Part shown: in pieces, positions 37,414-46,682 of the stretch
Numbering within the stretch: position 1 is the first letter of the stretch
How the letters are laid out: every line of letters begins with the position of its first letter
Assembly (NCBI GenBank): GCA_020831845.1
Contig: JAFIFV010000130.1
Span: 1-64,000, forward strand
Length of the DNA: 64,000 nucleotides
DNA from: Ectothiorhodospiraceae bacterium
GTDB lineage: Bacteria; Pseudomonadota; Gammaproteobacteria; Nitrococcales; Aquisalimonadaceae
Reading direction: 5' to 3'
Program-made: the position numbers and the translations under genes
Notes under the pieces: generated by a model
What the model saw: the letters and a program-made list of their open reading frames with translations, nothing else
Told to the model about the DNA's origin: nothing
Database searches by the model: none

Positions 37414-37580
37414 GGCCCTGCTTGGCCGCCAGGACGGCGTCTGCAGCTTGCCGTGGCGGAGGCTCCGATCCCGGCGGGATGCGGCCGAGAGGCGCAGGGA
37501 ACCCGCAAAGTGCTCGGAGCCGAGGGCGATAGTCCCTGATGAACACGCTGAGCGGCTCGCACGATCCAGGCCGACGTCTG

Positions 37581-39680
37581 TCATTCCCGGGAGGCGCAGA
37601 CCCGGGCGGACTGCTGCACCGCGGCCACGACGCCGGCCCGGCCCGACACCGACAGCGCCCTGGCGCTGGCCTGCCAATCCCTGCCCTGCAGCACGCGCAA
37701 CAGCAACGGCAGCACCGGCTGAAGCGGCCTGTCGGCCGCGGCCATGCGCGGAAGCATGTGCCAACTCAGGCGTCGGAGCGCCGGCAGGCAGGTTTCGAAG
37801 CCGCGCGCGCCGTCGGTAAACGACAGTACATCCTGCCAATCGGCATCCCGCATCAGCTCCTGCACAGGGCACGCTGCGAGCAGTTCCCACAGCAGTTCCG
37901 GTTCCAGCCGCTGCAGGCTGTCCTGCAGATGCACAGGCAGCCCCTCGGCAAAGCGATCCCGTGCCTCCCGATAGACCGCTTCCGCCTCGCCCGTCGGCGC
38001 GCGCAGCACCAGCACGGCATGGGCGCCGCTGGCCGGATCGCGACGGGGGCCAAGCCGCACCGGCAGGTAGCCGGCACGCGCCCAGAAGCGAAGCAACTCC
38101 GCCGAAGCCCCGAAGCTGGAACCGAGCAACCGCAATCCGCGCCCGTCAGCCCACGTCGGCAGCAGGCCCAGCAGCCGGCTTCCAACCATCCGGCCCTGCA
38201 CCGCGGGGTGCACGGCAATCCGCATGACTCGCCCCATTCGATACTCGGCAGCCCGCCGCACGCCCGCATGGTTGGCCAACGACTGCGGCAGCAGGTGACC
38301 GTGAGGTCGCCGGTGACCAAGCCAGACCGCCTCCGCCACGTCGGGCTCGAAACCGCCCTCCTCGGCCACCAGCATGGCACCGAGCACGGTGGTGCCGGAA
38401 CGTGCCAGCGCGAGATGCAGATTCGGCCCGTCCAGAAGGTTGCGCAGATCGAACGGCCGGGTTCGGTAATGGGACTGCACCAACAGCCCGAAAACCTGGC
38501 GCAACAGGCTTTCATCCCCCGCCAACGTGGCGCGGTCCAGCCACTCCAGCCGCAGCTCGTCCAGCATCGCCTCACCGGCTTCGGGCGTTGCCGCATCCAT
38601 CAGCAGGGTGCGGAACAGCAGCGGCTCCAACGGGTCGTCCGGCGCCCACCGGATCGGCTGGCGCAGCTCCAGCCGGCGCCATTGCGGCGTCTTCGCATCC
38701 AGCAGGCGATTGAAACGCAGCGCAAATCCCCTGCCGGAGCCTTCGTAGCCATGCACGGTGCTGGAAAACACGATACGCGAATACTGTTCGAGCAGGCGTG
38801 CCAGCATATCCACAGGCAGGCCCGCAGCCTCGTCCACCAGCACCAGATCGGCATCCGGTCGGCTGTCCAGCAATTGGTCGGGCGGCAGATAGCGCACCGC
38901 GACGGCTGCCGCACCCGCGTGCCGAAACACCGCAGCCACGGCTGATTCCCGCGGCGCGGTCACAACCACCTGCCACGGGCGAAGACGGCAAAGCGCCGCC
39001 ACTGCCATGCCCAACGCCGCCGACTTGCCCCGCCCGCGGTCGGCTGTCAGGACCAGCGGGCGACGGCGATGACCGGTCGCCACCTTGCAGACGGCGTCCA
39101 CCGCCTGCCGCTGGTCCTCCGTACCGCGTACTTGCCAGCGCGGGCCGTCACCGGCGGAGACGTCATGCTCGGGGATGCAGCCCGGCGTCAGGCGTATAAC
39201 CGTCCGGTCTTCGCGCAGCAGCCGCAGGAAACGCGTCAGATAGCGGGTGCTCAGGGAGTCGGGGGCATAGCCGTCAACGGTAATGCGTTCGCGTTCGGGG
39301 TCGGGGAAATCCGGCCATTCCTGCGCGGGCGGCGTCAGCAGCAACAGCAGGCCGCCGCCGCGCAGCGTGCCCGACACCGCGCCGAGGGCATCGGGGTCAA
39401 GCCCGGCCCGGGTATCGTAGACCAGCAGGTCGGCTTCCTGCCCCAACAATCGCCGGGCACTGGCCGGCGGCATGACCGCGTCCGGCACGTGCTCGGCCGT
39501 CTCGCCGAGCCAGTAGCCGGCCTCGCAGCCCTCCTCCCAGGCCAGGCGAGCCAGCCCACGGGTCCATCCGGCGGGGCCGGCGAGATGCAGCAACGCCCGA
39601 TGGCCACGTGCGGCCAGGCTGGCACGCAACGCAGCGAACAGCCGACCGGCAGACAGCCTGTCGTCCGCATCGGCGGTCAT
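37581..39680 (-). CDS. tmcA: tRNA(Met) cytidine acetyltransferase
   Basis: 699 residues (E. coli 671) from the ATG at 39,680, which overlaps the ykgJ-like stop (ATGA). The longer in-frame extension to 40,046 covers neighbouring genes and was rejected. TmcA makes N4-acetylcytidine at the wobble position of elongator tRNA-Met using ATP and acetyl-CoA. The RNA helicase-like domain carries a P-loop in TADRGRGKSAALGM and a DEAA box in LVLVDEAAGLPVDML. The GNAT domain has RIAVHPAVQGRMVGSRLL. It is the last gene of a four-gene minus-strand operon with trmO. Confidence 0.92.
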   Translation of the reverse strand: MTADADDRLSAGRLFAALRASLAARGHRALLHLAGPAGWTRGLARLAWEEGCEAGYWLGETAEHVPDAVMPPASARRLLGQEADLLVYDTRAGLDPDALGAVSGTLRGGGLLLLLTPPAQEWPDFPDPERERITVDGYAPDSLSTRYLTRFLRLLREDRTVIRLTPGCIPEHDVSAGDGPRWQVRGTEDQRQAVDAVCKVATGHRRRPLVLTADRGRGKSAALGMAVAALCRLRPWQVVVTAPRESAVAAVFRHAGAAAVAVRYLPPDQLLDSRPDADLVLVDEAAGLPVDMLARLLEQYSRIVFSSTVHGYEGSGRGFALRFNRLLDAKTPQWRRLELRQPIRWAPDDPLEPLLFRTLLMDAATPEAGEAMLDELRLEWLDRATLAGDESLLRQVFGLLVQSHYRTRPFDLRNLLDGPNLHLALARSGTTVLGAMLVAEEGGFEPDVAEAVWLGHRRPHGHLLPQSLANHAGVRRAAEYRMGRVMRIAVHPAVQGRMVGSRLLGLLPTWADGRGLRLLGSSFGASAELLRFWARAGYLPVRLGPRRDPASGAHAVLVLRAPTGEAEAVYREARDRFAEGLPVHLQDSLQRLEPELLWELLAACPVQELMRDADWQDVLSFTDGARGFETCLPALRRLSWHMLPRMAAADRPLQPVLPLLLRVLQGRDWQASARALSVSGRAGVVAAVQQSARVCASRE

Positions 39681-39946
39681 GGACGGGTCTCCGCTTCCAG
39701 GGCGGACAGGAACGCCATGGCATGCTCCCGGGAGTCTCCACACATGGCCGGTTCCGGCTGCAATGCACCGCACACCGCCGGCCGCTCCGGGAGCCCGAAC
39801 AAACGGCAGCGGCCATCCGCGGTCAGTTGCACGCAGGGCACCCCGGCCGGTTTCCCCTGCGGCATGCCGGGAATGGGCGTGCTGATGGAGATCGCAATAC
39901 AGCAGGCTGCGCAGCCCGGGCGACAAAGCATGGCGCCACCGCTCAT
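39677..39946 (-). CDS. YkgJ-like cysteine-cluster protein
   Basis: 89 residues from the ATG at 39,946, which overlaps the trmO stop (ATGA). Eight cysteines (C8, C12, C15, C16, C38, C47, C59, C69) match the CxxCC-type putative zinc/iron-chelating family that includes E. coli YkgJ. The signature is CRPGCAACC near the N-terminus. It is translationally coupled to genes for two tRNA modification enzymes, trmO upstream and tmcA downstream. A role in metal supply or RNA modification is inference. Confidence 0.85.
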   Translation of the reverse strand: MSGGAMLCRPGCAACCIAISISTPIPGMPQGKPAGVPCVQLTADGRCRLFGLPERPAVCGALQPEPAMCGDSREHAMAFLSALEAETRP

Positions 39947-40683
39947 GAGGCCGGCTCGATCCGATCGACCAGCGCGGTCCCGCCGACCACCTGCCAACCC
40001 ACTTCATGGCCGGCCAGCCGCATGCCGTGACGGGCTGCCTGCTCATCGCCCCGGTAAGCCGGGCGTGGGTCCAGCGCCAGGGTCTGGGTGATCAGGCTCT
40101 CCAGCCGCGCCGCATGCTCCACCGCCAAGCCGGCCAGGTAGCCGCGTGCCGGCTCCGCGTACCGGACCAGCAGCCGCGTCTCCGGAGCATCAGTGAAGGC
40201 CGCCGGTGCCCGGGCCTCAGGGGCTGCGTCGGCATACGGAAGATAGGGCTTGATGTCCAGAACCGGGGTGCCGTCCACCAGATCGTGACCGGCGATGTGC
40301 AACACCGCCTCCCCGCCCGTCATCTCCCAGCCGCGGAATTCGACCAGGGACAGGCCGACGGGGTTGGGCCGGAACGGGGAGCGCGTGGCGAACACGCCGA
40401 GGCGCCGGTTGCCCCCCAGACGCGGGGGGCGGACGGTGGGCCTCCAGCCCTGGGCAGCGGAGAGGTGGAACCAGAACAGGACCCAGAGGTGGGAATACGC
40501 CTCCAGCCCCTGCAGGGCTTCGGCCCTGGCGGAATCGCCGCACAGGAGAATCTTCGCCGTCGCCTCGGCGACCAGCCCCGGCTGCCTGGGCGTACCGAAC
40601 TTCTGCTGGTAGCAGCTTTCGACACGTCCGATGATCTGCAGTGTCGGCAGCGCACTCGCCGTGGGCGCTGGCTGTTCGTTCAT
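39943..40683 (-). CDS. trmO: tRNA (N6-threonylcarbamoyladenosine-37-N6)-methyltransferase TrmO
   Basis: 246 residues. It methylates t6A37 to m6t6A in tRNA-Thr using S-adenosylmethionine, with the single-sheet beta-barrel TsaA/YaeB fold. GRVESCYQQKFGTPRQPG is the N-terminal signature, HLWVLFWFH and FATRSPFRPNPVGLS the core, and DGTPVLDIKPYLPYAD the later motif; the C-terminal region matches full-length TrmO. It starts 3 bp downstream of the acylase-like gene stop and overlaps the YkgJ-like gene. Confidence 0.94.
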   Translation of the reverse strand: MNEQPAPTASALPTLQIIGRVESCYQQKFGTPRQPGLVAEATAKILLCGDSARAEALQGLEAYSHLWVLFWFHLSAAQGWRPTVRPPRLGGNRRLGVFATRSPFRPNPVGLSLVEFRGWEMTGGEAVLHIAGHDLVDGTPVLDIKPYLPYADAAPEARAPAAFTDAPETRLLVRYAEPARGYLAGLAVEHAARLESLITQTLALDPRPAYRGDEQAARHGMRLAGHEVGWQVVGGTALVDRIEPAS

Positions 40684-40686
40684 GAG

Positions 40687-43080
40687 CTACTCCGGCACCA
40701 ATACCGCGTTGCGCACTGCGGCCCCGGAGACCGCATCCCGGCCATAGGCCCAGATCTCCGGCTCTCCAGTCAGCCATGCCTGCAACTGATCCCGGAAGTG
40801 CGGATGAAACTGACGGGCGGCCACGCCCCCGGCCAGATTCACGCGCAAGCGCTCCGGTTCGGCGAAGTCTACCAGCAGCCGCAACGAGTCGTGCAGGCGT
40901 GCTTCGAAAGACAACCCCTGGGCGTAGGCGGCACGCAGCAGTGTCTCGCCCGAGCCGCCGTAGGGGTGGCTGCCGCCCCCCAGCCAGTCACGCCCCGGGC
41001 CCTCGGGCCGCAGCGGGCTGATAAAGGTGATGCGATGCGCCTCGCCCCAGCGCCAGGCGCCGGGCTCCGCCCCGTATACCTCGCGTAGCCGCTCCAGAAC
41101 AGCGACCACCGCATCCTCCTCCACCCTGGACTGGGCAGGACCGGCTTGTCCGTGCCACTGGTCCAGTTCGTCGTCGAGCAGCAACTGGTCGAAACGCTCC
41201 TGCCAGAGGTAGGGAATGGCGAGATACGCGCGGGTCAGCTCATCCCCCAGCAGCGGCGCATATGCCTGGCTGGCCAACTCCCGGTACAGGGCCTGATAGA
41301 TCAGCGGCGCGGCCTGGTCCGCAGCGTCGTGCAGATCCCACGCCGCCAGCAGATCGCGCGCCTCCGCCAGGCCGGACAGGCCGGGCTGGCTGCTCAGCAG
41401 CCGATCCATCGCGTCCACCATGCGCTCGCGGATGCGAGCGGCCTGCAGATTGCGCGTGTCCTGCATGTAGCGCCAGTGGTCGTCCCAGTCGTGCGCCTCC
41501 TGCTGGTCCAGCAGGCTGGCGATTCGGCGATGCCGGTAGGCCGGCGCAAAGGAGAAGGAGTAGTACGCCTCCAGGCCGGCCGGCCGGTTGTCATGGTTGG
41601 CGGCGGCGACCCAGCCGCGCTCCGGGTTTCTCTCGGCGGGCATGGCGTCGGCGGGCAACCACCCCAGCCAGTCGTCCTCTTCGGTCACCGTCCTCGGGAA
41701 AACGCCCTGGTTATCGGCCCGCAGCGGCACGCGCCCGGTGGCGCGGAAGCCGATGTCGCCGTCGGCTGTGGCGTAGACCACGTTGAACAGGAAGATGTCG
41801 ATACGGCGTAAGGCATCTTCCAGCGCATCTGCCGAATCCGCTCGCCACAGGGCGTGGAAACCGGGTTCCCGTTCCCAGGCATCGGGATCGGCGGCGGCCC
41901 AGCGCAGGCTGAGCACCCGCTCCCCGGCCCGGCCGCGGCGGTTGTCGCTGATCACCGGTCCGCGTCGGGTCTCGCGCACCACCAGCTGTTCCTCGCGAAA
42001 TCCGCCCGGGGCCTCTGCGTCCCGCACACGGATGGTTTCCGTGCGGGTACGAAGCGGCGTGCTGCGTCCACCTTCCAGGTAGGCACCGGGATCGTCCGGG
42101 TCCAGATGCTCGATGTAGACGTCCTGCATGTCGCCATAGCTATTAGTGACGCCGAATGCCACGTGCCGGTTCCGCCCCACCACCAGCCCCGGCAGGCCCG
42201 GAATGGCCGCCCCTACCGCTTCCACCCCGGGCACGCTCAACCCCATGGGGTGCCAGACACCCGGCAGCACACGCGCATCCAGGTGCGGGTCGTTGGCCAG
42301 CACGGCGGCTCCGCGCCGCGAGCGTTCCGGCGCCACCGCCCATGCATTGCTGCCGACCGCCACCATGCCCGGCACCACCTCCGCAGGATGATCAGGCAAT
42401 AGCGAGTGCAGCGGCCCCGGCGCCGCGTCCGGCAGGCTGGCCTGGACGCCCGGCCGCAGCAGGCGCAGGGCGGCTTCGTCGCCGAGCCGGTCGCGGATGC
42501 GCTGCATGACCAGCTTTTCCGGATAAGTCTGGCTCTGACTGAAGGAGACAAAATGGGCGATGGCCATCAGATCGGTCGGCGTCACGGCCCTCGGTTCCAG
42601 CCCTACGAGCCTCAGTTCCAACGGGTGCTCGTGCCGGTAGTGTTCAACATAGGCATTGATCCCATCCGCATAGGCCTGCAGCACCTGCCGGGTTTCGGGC
42701 CCCAGTCGTTTGGCATGGCGCTCGGCGTTACCCTGCAGGTCCAGCAGCCGAATCAGGCGATCCGAACCGATCCCGCTCTCGCCCATGATCTCCGCCAGGC
42801 GACCGGCGATCAGCTCGCGATACAGCGTCAACTGGAAAAGCCGGTGCTGGGCGGTCACGAAACCCTGGGCCATGTAGAGATCCTGCAGGTCTTCGGCATA
42901 CAGAAACGGTATACCGCGCTCATCACGGTATACCTGCACAGGCTCCTTAAGACCGGGCAGGATCAGTTCCCCGTCCACCTGGTACAGGGTTCTTTGCCAG
43001 GCCCACCAGGTCGCAGCCCCCGCCACCGCCAGGGTGACCAGCAACAGGAACAGCAGAATGCGAACCACCAATGGCTTCAT
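40687..43080 (-). CDS. Penicillin acylase family protein (Ntn hydrolase)
   Basis: 797 residues from the ATG at 43,080. An N-terminal hydrophobic helix (about 6-27) serves as signal or anchor. The alpha-chain start follows (QVDGELILPGLKEPVQVYRD). The catalytic N-terminal serine after autocleavage is predicted to be S244 in AVGSNAWAV, preceded by a spacer. NDPHL and VGRNRHVAFGVTNSYGDMQD are typical beta-chain motifs. Members hydrolyse amide bonds in penicillins, cyclic imides or N-acyl-homoserine lactones, so substrate cannot be assigned. It is the first gene of the operon with trmO, the YkgJ-like gene and tmcA. Confidence 0.9.
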   Translation of the reverse strand: MKPLVVRILLFLLLVTLAVAGAATWWAWQRTLYQVDGELILPGLKEPVQVYRDERGIPFLYAEDLQDLYMAQGFVTAQHRLFQLTLYRELIAGRLAEIMGESGIGSDRLIRLLDLQGNAERHAKRLGPETRQVLQAYADGINAYVEHYRHEHPLELRLVGLEPRAVTPTDLMAIAHFVSFSQSQTYPEKLVMQRIRDRLGDEAALRLLRPGVQASLPDAAPGPLHSLLPDHPAEVVPGMVAVGSNAWAVAPERSRRGAAVLANDPHLDARVLPGVWHPMGLSVPGVEAVGAAIPGLPGLVVGRNRHVAFGVTNSYGDMQDVYIEHLDPDDPGAYLEGGRSTPLRTRTETIRVRDAEAPGGFREEQLVVRETRRGPVISDNRRGRAGERVLSLRWAAADPDAWEREPGFHALWRADSADALEDALRRIDIFLFNVVYATADGDIGFRATGRVPLRADNQGVFPRTVTEEDDWLGWLPADAMPAERNPERGWVAAANHDNRPAGLEAYYSFSFAPAYRHRRIASLLDQQEAHDWDDHWRYMQDTRNLQAARIRERMVDAMDRLLSSQPGLSGLAEARDLLAAWDLHDAADQAAPLIYQALYRELASQAYAPLLGDELTRAYLAIPYLWQERFDQLLLDDELDQWHGQAGPAQSRVEEDAVVAVLERLREVYGAEPGAWRWGEAHRITFISPLRPEGPGRDWLGGGSHPYGGSGETLLRAAYAQGLSFEARLHDSLRLLVDFAEPERLRVNLAGGVAARQFHPHFRDQLQAWLTGEPEIWAYGRDAVSGAAVRNAVLVPE

Positions 43081-43425
43081 GGAACTGTCCTGCGAGCAGG
43101 CCACTTGCAGGTGGCCGGGGCTGGACGCGGTCTGGACATGGTCGGTAACGGTTTCATGGATCCCTTCTACACGACGGAGTGCGAACGCTCCGATTTCGCA
43201 TATCCTTGCTGGACACAAACCGGACGCCGTGCCGCAGCGGGCACGGGTGGCATCAAGCAGTCGGAGTGTCCTGCTGAACACTACCACGGTTGTTGCGGGT
43301 GGTCAGTGGCACGAAAAATTGGATTTCCATCAGACGGAAATCGTTTCCGTAATGGATGAATCACCGGGTCAGTTCCGGTAGAATGCGGCAACCCTTGAAC
43401 CCTATTCCGGGAGGAGTCAGCAGCC
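43081..43425. other. 345-bp divergent region between acylase-like gene and glcB
   Basis: No gene is seen. It should hold promoters for both flanking genes. The most regular structure is the IclR-like palindrome at 43,334-43,350. A TAGAAT box at 43,379-43,384 may be the glcB -10, with a poor -35. GGGAGGAG 11 bp before glcB is a strong SD. Confidence 0.5.
43334..43350 (+). promoter_or_regulatory. IclR-like palindromic operator upstream of glcB
   Basis: ACGGAAATCGTTTCCGT is a perfect 7-3-7 inverted repeat 76 bp before the glcB start. Its core resembles the E. coli IclR box as I recall it (TGGAAATNATTTCCA), differing symmetrically at the outer bases and at one inner base. A second partial symmetry, TGGATTTCCA, lies just upstream at 43,319-43,328. 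glcB is a glyoxylate-pathway gene, which makes an IclR-family regulator plausible. Confidence 0.45.
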
Positions 43426-45600
43426 ATGACAGAACGCGTTGAAATCGGCGGATTGAAGATCGCCAAACCGCTTTACGACCTGGTGGCGAACGAAGTGGCG
43501 CCCGGCACCGGCGTGTCCGCGGATGCCGTCTGGTCGGCACTGGAGACCATTGTCCGGGAGATGGGCCCGCGCAACCGCGAACTGCTGAAGAAGCGGGACG
43601 AGCTGCAGGCCACGATTGACAAGTACCACCTGGACCGGAAAGGCCAGGCACACGATCCCGCCGCCTACAAGGCGTTCCTGGAAGAGATTGGCTACCTGCA
43701 GCCGGAAGGCGATGATTTCCAGGTCTCCACCAGCAATGTCGATGCGGAAATCGCCGAGATCGCGGGGCCGCAGCTGGTGGTGCCGGTGATGAATGCGCGC
43801 TATGCGCTGAACGCGGCCAATGCCCGCTGGGGGAGCCTGTACGACGCGCTCTATGGCACCGACGTGATCGCCGAGGATGGCGGCCTGGAGAAGGGGTCCA
43901 GCTATAACCCGAAACGCGGCGCCCGTGTGGTGGCAGAAGCGGCCAAGGTGCTGGACAATGCCGCACCGCTTGCCCAGGGCAGTCACGCCGACGCCACCGC
44001 CTATGCGGTGGTGGATGGCGAGCTGGCCGTAACCGTGAAAGGCCAGCAGGTCGGGCTCAGGAATGGCGCCCAGTTCGTTGGCTACAACGGCGATGCTTCC
44101 GCGCCCAGCGCCGTGCTGCTGCGCAAGAACAACCTGCACCTGGAAATCCAGATCGACAAGCAGGACGCCATCGGCAAGGACCACGCTGCCGGCGTCAAGG
44201 ACGTGCTGATGGAATCGGCAGTCACCGCCATCCAGGACTGCGAGGACTCCGTGGCGGCGGTGGACGCAGAAGACAAGGTGGTGGTCTATCGCAACTGGCT
44301 CGGCCTCATGAAGGGCGATCTGGAGGAAAGCGTTTCCAAGGGCGCCAAGACCTTCACCCGCCGACTGAACCCGGACCGCGACTACGTCAAACCGGACGGC
44401 GGCAAACTGACACTGCACGGCCGCGCGCTGATGCTGGTACGCAACGTCGGCCACCTGATGACCAACCCGGCAGTACTGGATGCCAACGGGGAGGAAATAC
44501 CCGAGGGCATGCTGGATGCCATGATCACTTCGCTGTGCGCCGTGCACGACGTCAAGGGCACCGGCAAGCTGCGCAACTCCCGCGCCGGCAGCGTGTACAT
44601 CGTGAAGCCGAAAATGCACGGCCCCGATGAAGTCGCCTTCGCCTGTGAACTGTTCGACCGCGTCGAGGACGCGCTGGGGCTGGCGCGCAACACGCTGAAG
44701 ATCGGCGTGATGGACGAGGAACGCCGCACCACGGTGAACCTGAAGGCCTGTCTGAGAGTTGCGCGCGAGCGTATCATCTTCATCAATACCGGTTTCCTGG
44801 ACCGCACCGGCGACGAAATCCATACCTCCATGGAACTGGGTCCGTTCAAGCGCAAGGATGCCATCAAGGGCGAGCCCTGGATCGCCGCCTACGAGAACTG
44901 GAACGTGGATATCGGCCTGGAATGCGGGCTGCGCGGCCACGCCCAGATCGGCAAGGGCATGTGGCCCAAACCGGACATGATGCGGGAGATGCTGGACACC
45001 AAGATCGGCCACCCGAAGGCTGGCGCGAACACCGCCTGGGTGCCCTCTCCCACGGCGGCTACGCTGCATGCGCTGCACTACCATCAGGTGGACGTGCAGT
45101 CGGTGCAGGAGGAACTGAGCAAGCGTCAGCGGGCCAGCCTGGACGACATCCTGACCATACCGGTGGAAGCCAGTGCCGACTGGTCGGCGGATGAAATCCA
45201 GAAAGAGCTGGACAACAATGCCCAGGGCATCCTCGGCTACGTGGTGCGCTGGATCGATCAGGGCGTGGGCTGCTCGAAAGTGCCGGACATCAAGGATGTC
45301 GGCCTGATGGAAGACCGCGCCACGCTGCGCATTTCCAGCCAGCACATCGCGAACTGGCTGCATCACGGCATAGTCAGCGAGGCCCAGGTCACCGAAACCA
45401 TGAAGCGCATGGCTGAAGTGGTGGACCGGCAGAACGCCGGCGACGCCGCCTACCGGAACATGGCGCCGAATTTCGACGACAGAGTGGCATTCCAGGCTGC
45501 CTGCCACCTGGTGTTCAAGGGCCGTGAGCAGCCGAATGGCTATACCGAACCGGTCCTGCATCGCCGCCGCCGGGAGGCCAAGGCGAAATACGGCAGCTGA
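43426..45600 (+). CDS. glcB: Malate synthase G
   Basis: 724 residues, the length of E. coli GlcB (723). It condenses glyoxylate with acetyl-CoA to malate in the glyoxylate bypass and glycolate use. The N-terminus [17 protein letters not shown], the core [18 protein letters not shown], the Mg-ligand region [20 protein letters not shown], and [17 protein letters not shown] are diagnostic. [20 protein letters not shown] also matches. It stands alone with its own SD and terminator. No isocitrate lyase gene is in the window. Confidence 0.97.
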   Translation: MTERVEIGGLKIAKPLYDLVANEVAPGTGVSADAVWSALETIVREMGPRNRELLKKRDELQATIDKYHLDRKGQAHDPAAYKAFLEEIGYLQPEGDDFQVSTSNVDAEIAEIAGPQLVVPVMNARYALNAANARWGSLYDALYGTDVIAEDGGLEKGSSYNPKRGARVVAEAAKVLDNAAPLAQGSHADATAYAVVDGELAVTVKGQQVGLRNGAQFVGYNGDASAPSAVLLRKNNLHLEIQIDKQDAIGKDHAAGVKDVLMESAVTAIQDCEDSVAAVDAEDKVVVYRNWLGLMKGDLEESVSKGAKTFTRRLNPDRDYVKPDGGKLTLHGRALMLVRNVGHLMTNPAVLDANGEEIPEGMLDAMITSLCAVHDVKGTGKLRNSRAGSVYIVKPKMHGPDEVAFACELFDRVEDALGLARNTLKIGVMDEERRTTVNLKACLRVARERIIFINTGFLDRTGDEIHTSMELGPFKRKDAIKGEPWIAAYENWNVDIGLECGLRGHAQIGKGMWPKPDMMREMLDTKIGHPKAGANTAWVPSPTAATLHALHYHQVDVQSVQEELSKRQRASLDDILTIPVEASADWSADEIQKELDNNAQGILGYVVRWIDQGVGCSKVPDIKDVGLMEDRATLRISSQHIANWLHHGIVSEAQVTETMKRMAEVVDRQNAGDAAYRNMAPNFDDRVAFQAACHLVFKGREQPNGYTEPVLHRRRREAKAKYGS

Positions 45601-45606
45601 TCCTCA

Positions 45607-45634
45607 ATACCCCGCTCCGGCGGGGTATTTTTTT
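45607..45634 (+). terminator. Rho-independent terminator of glcB
   Basis: A 9-bp stem (ATACCCCGC with GCGGGGTAT) and TCCG loop, followed by a seven-base T-run that begins with the last T of the stem. It starts 7 bp after the glcB stop. Confidence 0.92.
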
Positions 45635-45648
45635 GCCGCCCGTGCCAC

Positions 45649-46590
45649 TCAGACGGTTTCGATGACCGCCCGGCCGTCGCCGGCCTTCGGCGCCGCCCAA
45701 CGCTCGTCGGCAGTGAACAGGGCGTCCACCACGACCTGCGGGTGAACCTGGCGCACGGCCTGATCCAGGCGAAGGCGAAGCGCGTCCAGCGTTGCCAGCC
45801 GCTCGACGGGAAAATCGGCCGGCAATACCACGTGGATGATCACGTACAAGGTGCGGCCAGGGCGTACCATGCGCACGTACAGCCTGCTCACGGGCTGCGT
45901 CACCAGCGCCTGCTCGATGGCCAACCTGACCGGATCGGCGATGCCGGCCGGTGGAGTCCTGTTCAACAACTCCATGATCGCCCGCGATGCCAGCCGGATG
46001 GGCACCCCCAGGAAAATCAGCACGACGCAAGCCACCAGCAGCGGATCGATATAGGCGGCGATGACGTTCCACCCCAGCCATTGCGCCAGTGGCACCATGC
46101 AGAAGGCCAGAAAGACGGTGGCGGAGATAATGCTGTTCAGCAGCCAGTTCTCCACGTCCGCATCCACCAGCGGGCTGCCTGCGAGCTTCTGCTGGCGACG
46201 CAACCACCAGGCGGTGAAGGAACAGACGGTCGTAGCGAAGCCAGCGTAGAGAATAGCCAGTCCCGCCTCCACCGCCCGCCCGCCGGTGAACAGCGCCACC
46301 AGCGAATCCACGAGCGCCACCGCGGAAATGCCGAAAATGAGCAGGCCCTTGCCCGCATTGACCAGAGATTCGAAATAGGCGTGGCCAAAGGGGAATTCGG
46401 GGCTGTCCGGCCGGGTGGCCAGGCGGGCGACGCGAATCGTGACCACCGCCACTGCGAAATAGGTCAGGTTGAACAAGCCATCCAGCAGTATGGCTCCGGA
46501 ATTGGTCAGCACTGCGAAGACAACGCCGGCAATACCCATCAGCAGGGCAACTGCCGCCGACATGAGCAGCGCCCGGTTTTCCGCTTTCAT
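45649..46590 (-). CDS. Cation diffusion facilitator family transporter
   Basis: 313 residues with about six hydrophobic segments in the first 210 residues and a soluble C-terminal domain (about 215-313). AILLDGLFNLTYF in the second helix carries the conserved Asp. FPFGHAYFESLVNAGKG after helix 2 is typical of CDF proteins. In the fifth helix the usual HxxxD metal site appears as D-A-D-V-E-N, so the binding chemistry may favour Mn or Fe over Zn. That is inference. It faces glcB convergently. Confidence 0.85.
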   Translation of the reverse strand: MKAENRALLMSAAVALLMGIAGVVFAVLTNSGAILLDGLFNLTYFAVAVVTIRVARLATRPDSPEFPFGHAYFESLVNAGKGLLIFGISAVALVDSLVALFTGGRAVEAGLAILYAGFATTVCSFTAWWLRRQQKLAGSPLVDADVENWLLNSIISATVFLAFCMVPLAQWLGWNVIAAYIDPLLVACVVLIFLGVPIRLASRAIMELLNRTPPAGIADPVRLAIEQALVTQPVSRLYVRMVRPGRTLYVIIHVVLPADFPVERLATLDALRLRLDQAVRQVHPQVVVDALFTADERWAAPKAGDGRAVIETV

Positions 46591-46610
46591 TGACTGAAGA
46601 ACTCCGATAA

Positions 46611-46635
46611 CCGGGGGCGCCCAGGGCGCTCCCGG
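46611..46635 (-). terminator. GC-rich hairpin between CDF gene and sseB-like gene
   Basis: CCGGGGGCGCC and GGCGCTCCCGG form an 11-bp stem (one G-U) with a three-base loop, 48 bp past the sseB-like stop on its strand. Only a weak T-run follows (TTATCGG), so termination may be inefficient or rho-assisted. Confidence 0.4.
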
Positions 46636-46682
46636 CTGAGCTGGTGCGCAACCAGGGGCCGCCGATCAGGAACCGGGAAACA

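Larger units (their letters stand above)
37144..37580. other. 437-bp non-coding region with terminator and REP-like units
   Basis: No convincing gene. In order it holds an intrinsic terminator for the lipoprotein transcript (37,156-37,190), a nested inverted repeat (37,209-37,252) and two REP-like units (37,296-37,330 and 37,380-37,413). About 170 bp of GC-rich sequence follows, up to the convergent tmcA stop. Confidence 0.65.

Noticed and set aside
37144-37580. CRISPR-like array in the REP-rich spacer
   Set aside because: The units are palindromic, vary in sequence, alternate in orientation and are not evenly spaced with unique spacers. No cas gene is present.
43417-45561. A 714-codon open frame antisense to glcB
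   Set aside because: glcB is full-length with all active-site motifs. The antisense frame is His/Val/Gln-rich without family match, as expected for a shadow frame.
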